This document shows, piece by piece, positions 14,539 to 20,768 of a DNA stretch of 20,768 bases. Under the pieces are notes generated by a model. It did not search any database. It was not told the DNA's origin and worked only from the letters and a program-made list of their open reading frames with translations. How positions within the stretch are numbered: position 1 is the first letter of the stretch; each line of letters begins with the position of its first letter. Source of the stretch: Planctomycetota bacterium (GTDB taxonomy: Bacteria > Planctomycetota > Planctomycetia > Pirellulales > Pirellulaceae); NCBI GenBank assembly GCA_026692885.1, contig JAPLNJ010001047.1, positions 1-20,768 of the forward strand, written 5' to 3'. Made by a program: the position numbers and the translations under genes.

Positions 14539-15483
14539 CTGACTACCTCAACCTATCGCTTCGGCACCGTGGCCGTTGTGACACTCGTCGCGCTGCGTCT
14601 GGCTGTAGGCTGGCACTTCTACCGCGAAGGGGCCGACAAGATCATTGATGGCAACTTCACTTCGGTGGGGTTCTTCAGGACCGCCAAGGGGCCGTTGGTA
14701 TCGTTTTATCAGTGGTTTCTTTGGGACGGAGAGGGCCGGGCGAGGCTGGACGAAGGTGCCGAAGATGCTACGCTCGATGCCTGGACACAGTACCGGCAGC
14801 AGGTCGTCGAACACTACGGCTTTGATGAGAAGCAGCAGAAGCAGGCCGACCAGGTCTACCGGTTTCACGCTGCCCAGTTGAGTGCCTTCTTCGAAGAGAA
14901 GGGTGATGACCTCAAGAAGTACTTGAAGGGGCTGAAGCGTCGCGATCTCAACCGCCAGGATCCCGCACGCCAGGGCGTAACCTCGTTGCGAGGTCAAGCC
15001 GAGCAGATCGACAAGGACGTACACAAGGATCTCGGCCCGTGGCTGGGCGACGTCGACGCCATGTGGAAGGGGTACGAACGGGATCTGAACGACTTGGCGA
15101 CGGAGGCCCAGGCGGGCCGCCGTTGGTTGGCCCTGCCCAAGCCGGGCCGGCATTTCCTGGACACCTTGTTCATCGATCAGATCATCCCGTATTTCGATTT
15201 GCTGGTGGGGGCCTGTCTGATTCTGGGCTTGGGGACGCGACTGGCGGCCTTGGCGGGCGCTGGTTTTCTAGCGTCGATCATCGGGACGCAATTCCCGGGG
15301 GCAGCCGGGGCGATTCCCACGTACTATCAAGTGATTGAGATGTTCGCCATGCTGGTTCTGGCGGCCTTCGGAGCGGGCCGTTTTGCTGGCTTGGATTTCT
15401 TTATCGAATGGTTGCGCCTACGATATTTTAAGAAGTGCTGCTGCGCTCCCAAATCGGAGCCTAAGACGGAGAATAAAGCATGA
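14539..15483 (+). CDS. DoxX-like membrane protein with large soluble insert
   Basis: The frame has no ATG near its start. AAGGAG (14525-14530) lies 8 nt before an in-frame CTG (14539), giving TTSTYRFGTVAVVTLVALRL; the GTG at 14569 would cut into the first membrane helix and has no ribosome site. Segment one (VVTLVALRLAVGWHFYREGADKI) is the classic DoxX start. About 170 mostly hydrophilic, helical residues follow, an insert absent from short DoxX proteins. Further hydrophobic helices come from about residue 215 (FDLLVGACLILGLGTRLAAL, GFLASIIG, VIEMFAMLVLAAFGAGR). The tail carries KKCCCAPKS, three adjacent cysteines that may bind metal or form disulfides. The stop overlaps the next start (ATGA, 15480-15483), so it is coupled to the oxidoreductase. 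Confidence 0.8.
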   Translation: MTTSTYRFGTVAVVTLVALRLAVGWHFYREGADKIIDGNFTSVGFFRTAKGPLVSFYQWFLWDGEGRARLDEGAEDATLDAWTQYRQQVVEHYGFDEKQQKQADQVYRFHAAQLSAFFEEKGDDLKKYLKGLKRRDLNRQDPARQGVTSLRGQAEQIDKDVHKDLGPWLGDVDAMWKGYERDLNDLATEAQAGRRWLALPKPGRHFLDTLFIDQIIPYFDLLVGACLILGLGTRLAALAGAGFLASIIGTQFPGAAGAIPTYYQVIEMFAMLVLAAFGAGRFAGLDFFIEWLRLRYFKKCCCAPKSEPKTENKA

Positions 15484-17291
15484 ATTTGACCCCGGAAGAA
15501 AAAGAAGTTGGTCGGGACAATTACTACGAAGCGGTCGGTACGTACGACAAGGTCGCCGATCCCAGCCGCCGGGATTTCCTGAAGCAGGCAATTGCCGCAG
15601 GGGCAGTTTCCGGGGCTGGCCTGGGCGCCATGTACTTCCGCTATGATAAGCCCAAGAATCCGGTCCGCGTCGGGGTCATCGGCACGGGCGACGAGGGCAA
15701 CGTGCTAATCAACGCCCTCAACCCGGAGTACGTCCAGGTGGTGGCGATCAGCGACATTCGCCCGTACAACGTGCACCGTGCGTTTCACGGAGACTGGTCC
15801 AGCCCCGAGGTGTGGGAGCTGCGCCGAGGGCTGATGGCCGTTTACGGATGGAAGACAGAAGACGAGGCGCGCCAGCACGTCAAAGTGTACGGCCCCTACC
15901 AGGACCCGCTCAAGGACCCGGACGTCGAGGCCGTGATCATCGCCCTGCCGCTGCATCTGCACGCGCCGTGTGCCTGCCAGGCGATGAAGGCCGGCAAGCA
16001 CGTGCTAACCGAGAAGCTCATGGCCCATAATGTGGCCCAGTGTAAGGTGATGGGCCGCCTATCTCATGAGCAGAAGGTGCTCTTGGCCGTTGGTCACCAG
16101 CGGCACTACAGTGTCCTGTACGACAACGCGGTGCACCTGCTGCAATGGGGGATTCTGGGCGAACTGCACCACATCCGCGCCCAGTGGCACCGTGGCAACC
16201 TGCCCGGCAGGGACAGTTGGCAGCAGGCCTTGCCAGGCGGCGAGGTGACGCTGACCGGCAAGTCCAAGCTGAACAAGATCGCCCGCGAGCTGGCCAAGCT
16301 GGAAGCGGATCTCAAGAGTCCCCTGACCAGCCCGAAGGAGGCGGAGCTGCTAAGAAAAAAGATTGCCCAATGGCGGGCCTGGGATCAGGACAAGGAGGTA
16401 AAAGCGGAAGACTTCGGGTATGAGAGCACGAAGTTGTCCAACGGTCGTCCGCGTCCGGCACTTGAGGAACTCTGCCGCTGGCGGCTCTGGGATCGTACCG
16501 GGGGCGGATTGATGGCCGAACTGGGAAGCCATCAGCTCGATGCCGCGGGCATTTTCTGCAGCGCCCTACGAAAAGATGGCAAGAAATCGCATCCGCTGAC
16601 GGTGCACGTCGTGGGTGGCCGACAGACCTTCCCTCTCGATCGTGACTGTGACGATCACGTGTACTGCCTGTTCGAGTTCCCCGCTCCAGGTTACGATCCA
16701 GAAGAATTCGATGTCGGCTATAAGGACGATGCGATGAAGTGTCCGGGCAACGAGATCCCCGGCTACGACAAGGACAAGCAGAAGAAGATCGTGGTGATGT
16801 GCTCGTCGATCAATGGAAACGGTTTTGGAGGCTACGGCGAGGTCGTGATGGGCACCAAGGGTACTTTGGTGCTGGAACGCGAACAGCAGGTGATGTTGTA
16901 CAAGAGTGCGGACACCAGCAGTCGCGTGTCCGTAAAGGACGACAAAGGCGGACCCACGATGAATACGCAGGCCAGCGGGGCCGCCGGGCCGATGGCCAAG
17001 GCGGCCGAAAGCCTGGGGAAAGTCAGCCGCGGCTACACGGAGGAGATCGAGCACTGGGCCTGGTGTATCCGCAACCCCGCGCCAGAAAACCAATCCCGTT
17101 GCAAGCCGGAAGTCGCCCTGGGGGATGCCGTCATCGCGTTGACTACCAACTTCGCACTCAAGCAGTCGGTGACCGGCAATGGCACCGGTTTCGTAAAATT
17201 CGATGCGAATTGGTACGAATTGGACAAGGACGAAACGCCCGATGGCAGTGACCTAGTGCAGGAATACTCGCGACTGGTCAAAGAAGCGTAA
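15480..17291 (+). CDS. Tat-exported Gfo/Idh/MocA-family oxidoreductase
   Basis: This 603-aa NAD(P)-dependent sugar-type oxidoreductase has a twin-arginine motif, SRRDFLK (Arg30-Arg31), followed by the hydrophobic AIAAGAVSGAGLGAMYF, so it is probably exported folded. The Rossmann motif is VGVIGTGDEGN (about 64-74). The 'EKP' motif of the family reads TEKLMAHN (Glu178-Lys179), with Leu for Pro. HQRHYSVLYDNAV and GGGLMAELGSHQLDAAG follow, as in the family. A Lys/Glu-rich insert at about 260-310 and overall length well above the usual 350-450 aa are typical of planctomycete paralogues. The substrate is unknown. Translational coupling to the DoxX-like protein suggests an envelope redox pair. Confidence 0.88.
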   Translation: MNLTPEEKEVGRDNYYEAVGTYDKVADPSRRDFLKQAIAAGAVSGAGLGAMYFRYDKPKNPVRVGVIGTGDEGNVLINALNPEYVQVVAISDIRPYNVHRAFHGDWSSPEVWELRRGLMAVYGWKTEDEARQHVKVYGPYQDPLKDPDVEAVIIALPLHLHAPCACQAMKAGKHVLTEKLMAHNVAQCKVMGRLSHEQKVLLAVGHQRHYSVLYDNAVHLLQWGILGELHHIRAQWHRGNLPGRDSWQQALPGGEVTLTGKSKLNKIARELAKLEADLKSPLTSPKEAELLRKKIAQWRAWDQDKEVKAEDFGYESTKLSNGRPRPALEELCRWRLWDRTGGGLMAELGSHQLDAAGIFCSALRKDGKKSHPLTVHVVGGRQTFPLDRDCDDHVYCLFEFPAPGYDPEEFDVGYKDDAMKCPGNEIPGYDKDKQKKIVVMCSSINGNGFGGYGEVVMGTKGTLVLEREQQVMLYKSADTSSRVSVKDDKGGPTMNTQASGAAGPMAKAAESLGKVSRGYTEEIEHWAWCIRNPAPENQSRCKPEVALGDAVIALTTNFALKQSVTGNGTGFVKFDANWYELDKDETPDGSDLVQEYSRLVKEA

Positions 17292-17306
17292 GACGGTCTT
17301 AGGAAC

Positions 17307-17611
17307 GGCGGAAAAGGCAACTTTGGTTGTTGCCAATTCCGCCCTTCACCCCAACCCTCTCCCCGGATTAACGGGGCGAGGGAATTATTCTTCGGCAGCG
17401 TCTTACGTGCCGCACCACGCACATCCAAGAACCCCGGTTTTCGTTGCCGAGACCGAGGTTTTTGTACTTTTCCCGGCACGGTTTACCGTGCGGGTCCGCC
17501 CGAACCTTTCTGGGAAGATTCGGCGGGTTTCCCGCCACGCTATCTTTGCACCCGCTTTCGGCTCTGGTAACATAAGGCGCACGACTGGAAGGTGGCGTTG
17601 TCACCTTCCAG
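17307..17611. repeat. Cluster of dispersed hairpins after the oxidoreductase gene
   Basis: At least six hairpins lie in 305 nt: 17307-17343 (GGCGGAA..TTCCGCC), 17355-17382 (CCCTCTCCCCG / CGGGGCGAGGG, preceded by CACCCCAA as in a widespread bacterial repeat), 17430-17460 (AACCCCGGT / ACCGAGGTT), 17476-17491 (GCACGGT / ACCGTGC), 17522-17536 (GGCGGG-TTT-CCCGCC) and 17585-17611 (CTGGAAGGTG / CACCTTCCAG). The first, 16 nt after the stop, may serve as a 3' stabiliser. No gene is visible. Confidence 0.8.
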
Positions 17612-18177
17612 GCGGCGCTCGCGATGGACTAAACCTAGTACACCGCGTCCCTGGCTCCGCCGGGTGACGAGCGAGCTTGACGTTAGGGAATTCGATTTCC
17701 GTTTGCCGAAAAGCCTGAATTGGTTTTCACGAGTCACTCCTCAAGTACCCATGCAGGTGAGGCTATGAATCTGATCCTCATGCTCCTGCGTCTGTTGTGG
17801 GGACCATCCCCGCACGGAGAATCCCAGTTGCAGCTTGCTCCTGTTCCTGTTCATCGACGTGCTGTCGCGTCGGTCCGGGAGCGGAGCGTGTGTTGCCTGT
17901 GGATCCCGGGATGGGGGTGGCTGACCTTTCACACTCTGTTTCGGGGACGGGAGACGGCTGGCGGCCATGTGTTGACCCACCGGTTGGTGACACGTTGTCT
18001 CGAAGCTTGTCGTTGGGACGTTGGCAGACAACGCAAACGGCGAGGCAGTCAGGCATCTCCCCAGGTCTCTCTCGGCTCGCGTAACGAGCCGTGAGAAACG
18101 GGCTGCGAATTCTCTTTTGTGCTCGCTGTTGTTCGGCTAGGCTCGGGACGCTCTCGGCATAGACAAGGGGGCGGACC
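17612..18177 (+). other. Unexplained region upstream of rny
   Basis: No confident gene is seen in 566 nt. A 109-codon frame starts at ATG 17765 with AGGTG 5 nt upstream (MNLILMLLRLLWGPSPHGES) and ends at 18094. Its product is Arg-rich without a recognisable domain, and its last codons lie in a hairpin (18069-18095, CGGCTCG-CGTAA-CGAGCCG), so it is doubtful. The region may be a long leader of rny, an unrecognised RNA or decayed sequence. It lacks recognisable signatures of tmRNA, RNase P RNA or SRP RNA. Confidence 0.35.
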
Positions 18178-19731
18178 TTGAACCCTGTTTGGATTGTGTT
18201 GATCACCGCGGTGATCTCCTGCGTGTTGTCGTGCGTGTTGCTCCGTAGGCTCGACCGTCTGCGGAAGAAGGACGCCGAGACAGAAGCCCAGCGAATTATC
18301 GAGCGTGCCGAGCACGAGGCGGCCCGCAAGCTCAAAGAAGCCGAGTTGGAGATCAAGGAAAAGTCGCTCCAACAGAAGACCGAAACCGATAAGGAATTGA
18401 GCAAGCTGCGGGATGAGTTGCGCGAGCGTCAGCGCAGCTTGGATAAGCGGGAAGGGACGGTCACGCAACTGGCTGAAGACGTGCAGAAACAGGAGCGGAT
18501 CGTCGAAAACACTCAGCGGCGTCTGACGGAAAAACTGGAGAATTGCAGCCGCCGCAGCGACGAACTGAGTCAGCTGTTGGATCTACAACGGCACACGCTT
18601 CACGAAATCGCCGGCTTGACACGCGAGGAAGCGGCGCAGCGGTTGCTGGGAAGACTGAGCGAGGAATTGACCCAGGAGGCCGGAACGCTGGTTCTGAGAC
18701 ACAAGCGGCGGGTCGCGGAAACTTGCGAAGTCCAGGCCCGCGAAATGCTGCTGACGGCCATGCAGCGGTACGCCGCCGCCCAGACTGCGGAAGCGACGAC
18801 CAGCACGGTCGACATCCCCAACGATGAGATGAAAGGTCGGATCATCGGCCGCGAAGGCCGCAATATCCGAGCCTTTGAGAAGCGGACGGGCGTCGACGTC
18901 ATCATTGATGATACGCCGGGCGTGGTGATCGTTAGCGGTTTCGATCCGGTACGACGCGAGGTGGCACGCCAATCGCTAGAGAAGCTAATCATTGATGGCC
19001 GCATCCATCCTTCCCGCATCGAAGAGATCGTCGAGGAGACGGAGAAGGAAATCGAGCGTCTGATCCGGAAGAAGGGAGAAGAGGCCGTCCAGGAAGTCAA
19101 CGTGCAGGGTTTGCACGAACGGATCGTCTACATGCTGGGACGACTTCATTTCCGGACGAGCTATAGCCAAAACGTCCTGCGGCACAGCGTCGAAGTCGCC
19201 TTCCTGTCAGGCATGCTGGCGGAGATGATCGGGTTGAACGGTGATTTAGCCAGACGCTGTGGTCTGCTGCACGACATAGGCAAGGCTGCGGACCACGAAT
19301 TGGAAGGCGGTCATCCCAAGATCGGTTCCGATCTGCTGAAGCGTCATGGAGAGAAGCAGGAGGTAGTTCACGCGGCGCTCGGTCATCATGACGAAATCGT
19401 GATCGAGTACCCCTACACGATGTTGGTCGCCACCGCGGATGCCTGCAGCGCGTCACGACCCGGTGCCCGGCGCGAGTCGCTGGAACGCTATATCAAGCGG
19501 ATGGAGGAATTGGAGTCGATCGCCACCAACTTTGCCGGTGTCGAGCAAGCCTTCGCCATCCAGGCCGGCCGCGAATTGCGGGTGCTGGTTAGCGCCAAGG
19601 ACACCGACGACGCGAAAGCGGCCAAAGTCTGCCGAGACATCGCGAAGGCGTTCGAAGAACAACTGACCTACCCTGGCGAAATCAAGGTCACGGTTGTGCG
19701 CGAGTCGCGTTTTACCGAGATCGCTCGCTGA
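18178..19731 (+). CDS. rny: Ribonuclease Y
   Basis: This 517-aa membrane-anchored endoribonuclease initiates mRNA decay. The TTG start at 18178 is preceded by AAGGGGG about 8 nt upstream, and the membrane helix ([19 protein letters not shown]) follows at once. Residues about 30-160 are a long charged coiled coil. The KH domain starts near 215 with [15 protein letters not shown] and continues [22 protein letters not shown]. The HD domain has [11 protein letters not shown] (His336) and LLHDIGKA (His365-Asp366), then HHDE, with a later [16 protein letters not shown] segment, all standard for RNase Y. Length matches the family (about 510-520 aa). ymdB follows 18 nt downstream, as in Bacillus, so the two are probably one transcript. 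Confidence 0.96.
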   Translation: MNPVWIVLITAVISCVLSCVLLRRLDRLRKKDAETEAQRIIERAEHEAARKLKEAELEIKEKSLQQKTETDKELSKLRDELRERQRSLDKREGTVTQLAEDVQKQERIVENTQRRLTEKLENCSRRSDELSQLLDLQRHTLHEIAGLTREEAAQRLLGRLSEELTQEAGTLVLRHKRRVAETCEVQAREMLLTAMQRYAAAQTAEATTSTVDIPNDEMKGRIIGREGRNIRAFEKRTGVDVIIDDTPGVVIVSGFDPVRREVARQSLEKLIIDGRIHPSRIEEIVEETEKEIERLIRKKGEEAVQEVNVQGLHERIVYMLGRLHFRTSYSQNVLRHSVEVAFLSGMLAEMIGLNGDLARRCGLLHDIGKAADHELEGGHPKIGSDLLKRHGEKQEVVHAALGHHDEIVIEYPYTMLVATADACSASRPGARRESLERYIKRMEELESIATNFAGVEQAFAIQAGRELRVLVSAKDTDDAKAAKVCRDIAKAFEEQLTYPGEIKVTVVRESRFTEIAR

Positions 19732-19749
19732 CGCCCCGGAGAATCTCTC

Positions 19750-20571
19750 ATGCGGATCCTGCTGATCGGCGATATCGTCGGCAAGCCGGGTAGGCGGATC
19801 GTCACCCAAGCCCTGGGCGACCTGCGGCGACGCGAGCGGTTGGATCTGGTGATCGCCAACGCGGAGAACACGGCCGATGGCTCAGGCATCACGCCGGGCA
19901 TTTTTCACGAACTGGTACAAGCCGGCGTGGACTGCATTACCCTCGGTGACCACATCTATCGTCGCAAGGAGATTTGTGCGCTGTTGGCGACGGAAACGCG
20001 GCTGGTGAAGCCGGCCAATTTCCCGGTGGTCGCAGCAGGACGTCCCTGGACGGTCGTGCAGAGCTCGGCCGGCATCCCCGTCGGGGTCTTCTGCTTGCTG
20101 GGGCGGGTCTATATGCGGCCCGTCGACTGCCCGTTTCAGGCCGCCGATCGCGTGCTGCAAGAGATGCCCGATACCGTTCGCGTGCGGGTCCTGGATTTTC
20201 ATGCAGAGGCCACCAGCGACAAACAATTGATGGGCCGTTATCTGGATGGACGGGTCTCCGCAGTCCTGGGGACTCACACGCACGTCGCCACCGCGGACGA
20301 ACAGGTCTTTCCCGGCGGGACCGCCTTTCAATGCGACGTGGGTATGACCGGTCCGTTCCAGAGCATTATCGGCAGACGCATCGACCGCGTCCTGGAGACA
20401 ACCTTGACGTTCCACCCCACGCAGTTCCAGGTGGCCAGCGGCGATGTGCGTTTGTGCGGGACGATCGTCGATGTCGCCCCGGAGACGGGGCGCGCCACGG
20501 GAATTCAGCGGCTAACTGTGGCAGCCGATTTGGCCAGCCCAACCGGAAACGCGGAACCCCGCGTGTGCTAG
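19750..20571 (+). CDS. ymdB: YmdB-family metallophosphoesterase (2',3'-cAMP phosphodiesterase)
   Basis: This 273-aa calcineurin-like phosphodiesterase has a relative in B. subtilis, YmdB, that hydrolyses 2',3'-cyclic nucleotides, possible RNA-decay products. ATG 19750 follows GGAG with about 9 nt spacing. Metal motifs are GDIVGKPGR (Asp8), ANAENTADGSG (Glu39, Asn40), TLGDHIYRRKEI (Asp67, His68), DFHAEATSDK (His151) and GTHTHVATAD (His176, His178), then DVGMTGP. The usual GNH motif reads GDH here, replacing a metal-binding Asn with Asp; all other ligands are present. It is probably cytoplasmic and works alongside RNase Y, whose gene lies immediately upstream. Confidence 0.93.
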   Translation: MRILLIGDIVGKPGRRIVTQALGDLRRRERLDLVIANAENTADGSGITPGIFHELVQAGVDCITLGDHIYRRKEICALLATETRLVKPANFPVVAAGRPWTVVQSSAGIPVGVFCLLGRVYMRPVDCPFQAADRVLQEMPDTVRVRVLDFHAEATSDKQLMGRYLDGRVSAVLGTHTHVATADEQVFPGGTAFQCDVGMTGPFQSIIGRRIDRVLETTLTFHPTQFQVASGDVRLCGTIVDVAPETGRATGIQRLTVAADLASPTGNAEPRVC

Positions 20572-20634
20572 TACCGCATCCACTTGGTAACTTCCGCGGG
20601 TAGGCATTTCGGAAGGGCAGCGCTCCGTATCCTC

Positions 20635-20768
20635 TCAAACGCTAGCTTTCAGTGGCGAAAGAGTTCGAGGGGCGGCGGATTGGATGAGGGTGGCGAGCGA
20701 TGGTAGGGCCATTCGATGCGTGAGGCGGTCACGCAGATATTCGCAGGTTCGCACACTCAACTTTTTGG
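20635..20768 (-). CDS. C-terminal end of an unrecognised gene, cut by the window edge
   Basis: A minus-strand frame is open from the right edge to a TGA at 20635-20637, about 43 codons. It includes RTCEYLRDRLTHRMALPSLA and ends LSPLKASV. The composition is basic and protein-like, and it would converge on ymdB. No family can be assigned from so short a piece, and it may be spurious. Confidence 0.3.
   Translation of the reverse strand, partial: KKLSVRTCEYLRDRLTHRMALPSLATLIQSAAPRTLSPLKASV

Noticed and set aside
17033..17479. 148-codon minus-strand frame
   Set aside because: It overlaps the oxidoreductase 3' end antisense and reads through dispersed hairpins.
1..20768. tRNA, rRNA, tmRNA, RNase P RNA or SRP RNA genes
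   Set aside because: Reading both strands by eye gave no matching conserved core; a covariance search was not possible here.

Overview
The window looks like chromosomal DNA of a planctomycete, probably from the Pirellulales or a near relative; this is an inference from gene content. It combines a bacterial formylmethanofuran-dehydrogenase-type protein with metF, a Tat-exported Gfo/Idh/MocA oxidoreductase coupled to a DoxX-like protein, a large secreted LamG/SASA-type esterase, and very many dispersed palindromes in the spacers. GC is high, TTG, GTG and probably CTG starts occur, and short secreted or lipidated proteins are present.

Layout. Positions 1-542 are gene-free and repeat-rich. A secreted multidomain SASA-type esterase (543-3524, +) is bracketed by inverted copies of one palindrome. 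A repeat-rich spacer and an unrecognised 213-aa protein (3917-4558, -) follow. Positions 4840-7192 hold decayed mobile DNA: a lambda-type phage portal gene that has lost its middle, then a group II intron that begins 3 nt after a dispersed hairpin and whose reverse transcriptase stops before the YxDD motif. A Phd/VapC-like toxin-antitoxin pair (7335-7963, +) comes next. On the minus strand lie glpK (8007-9509) and metF (9676-10545). Positions 10572-10808 are a hairpin array between direct repeats. Next come a fwdD-like remnant with an apparent internal deletion (10888-11083) and an intact fwdB-like gene (11170-12567). Two minus-strand genes encode a Cys-rich secreted protein (12803-13231) and an NTF2-like putative lipoprotein (13587-14231). 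Plus-strand genes then encode a DoxX-like membrane protein (14539-15483) overlapping a Tat-exported oxidoreductase (15480-17291). After about 0.9 kb without a confident gene come rny (18178-19731) and ymdB (19750-20571). A minus-strand frame enters from the right edge.

How the genes relate. metF and fwdB belong to C1 metabolism (tetrahydrofolate and methanofuran-type carriers), but they are divergent and no other subunits of the complex are visible. DoxX plus oxidoreductase (ATGA overlap) and rny plus ymdB (18-nt gap) look like translationally linked pairs; the second matches the known Bacillus gene order. The main theme is erosion: three protein genes are cut internally or at the 3' end, and each lies beside dispersed hairpins. 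No complete new defence or biosynthetic system was found. The best leads are the fwdD deletion beside an apparently cofactor-competent FwdB, the intron sitting on a dispersed hairpin, and the repeat architecture around the esterase gene and the metF-fwdD divergent region.
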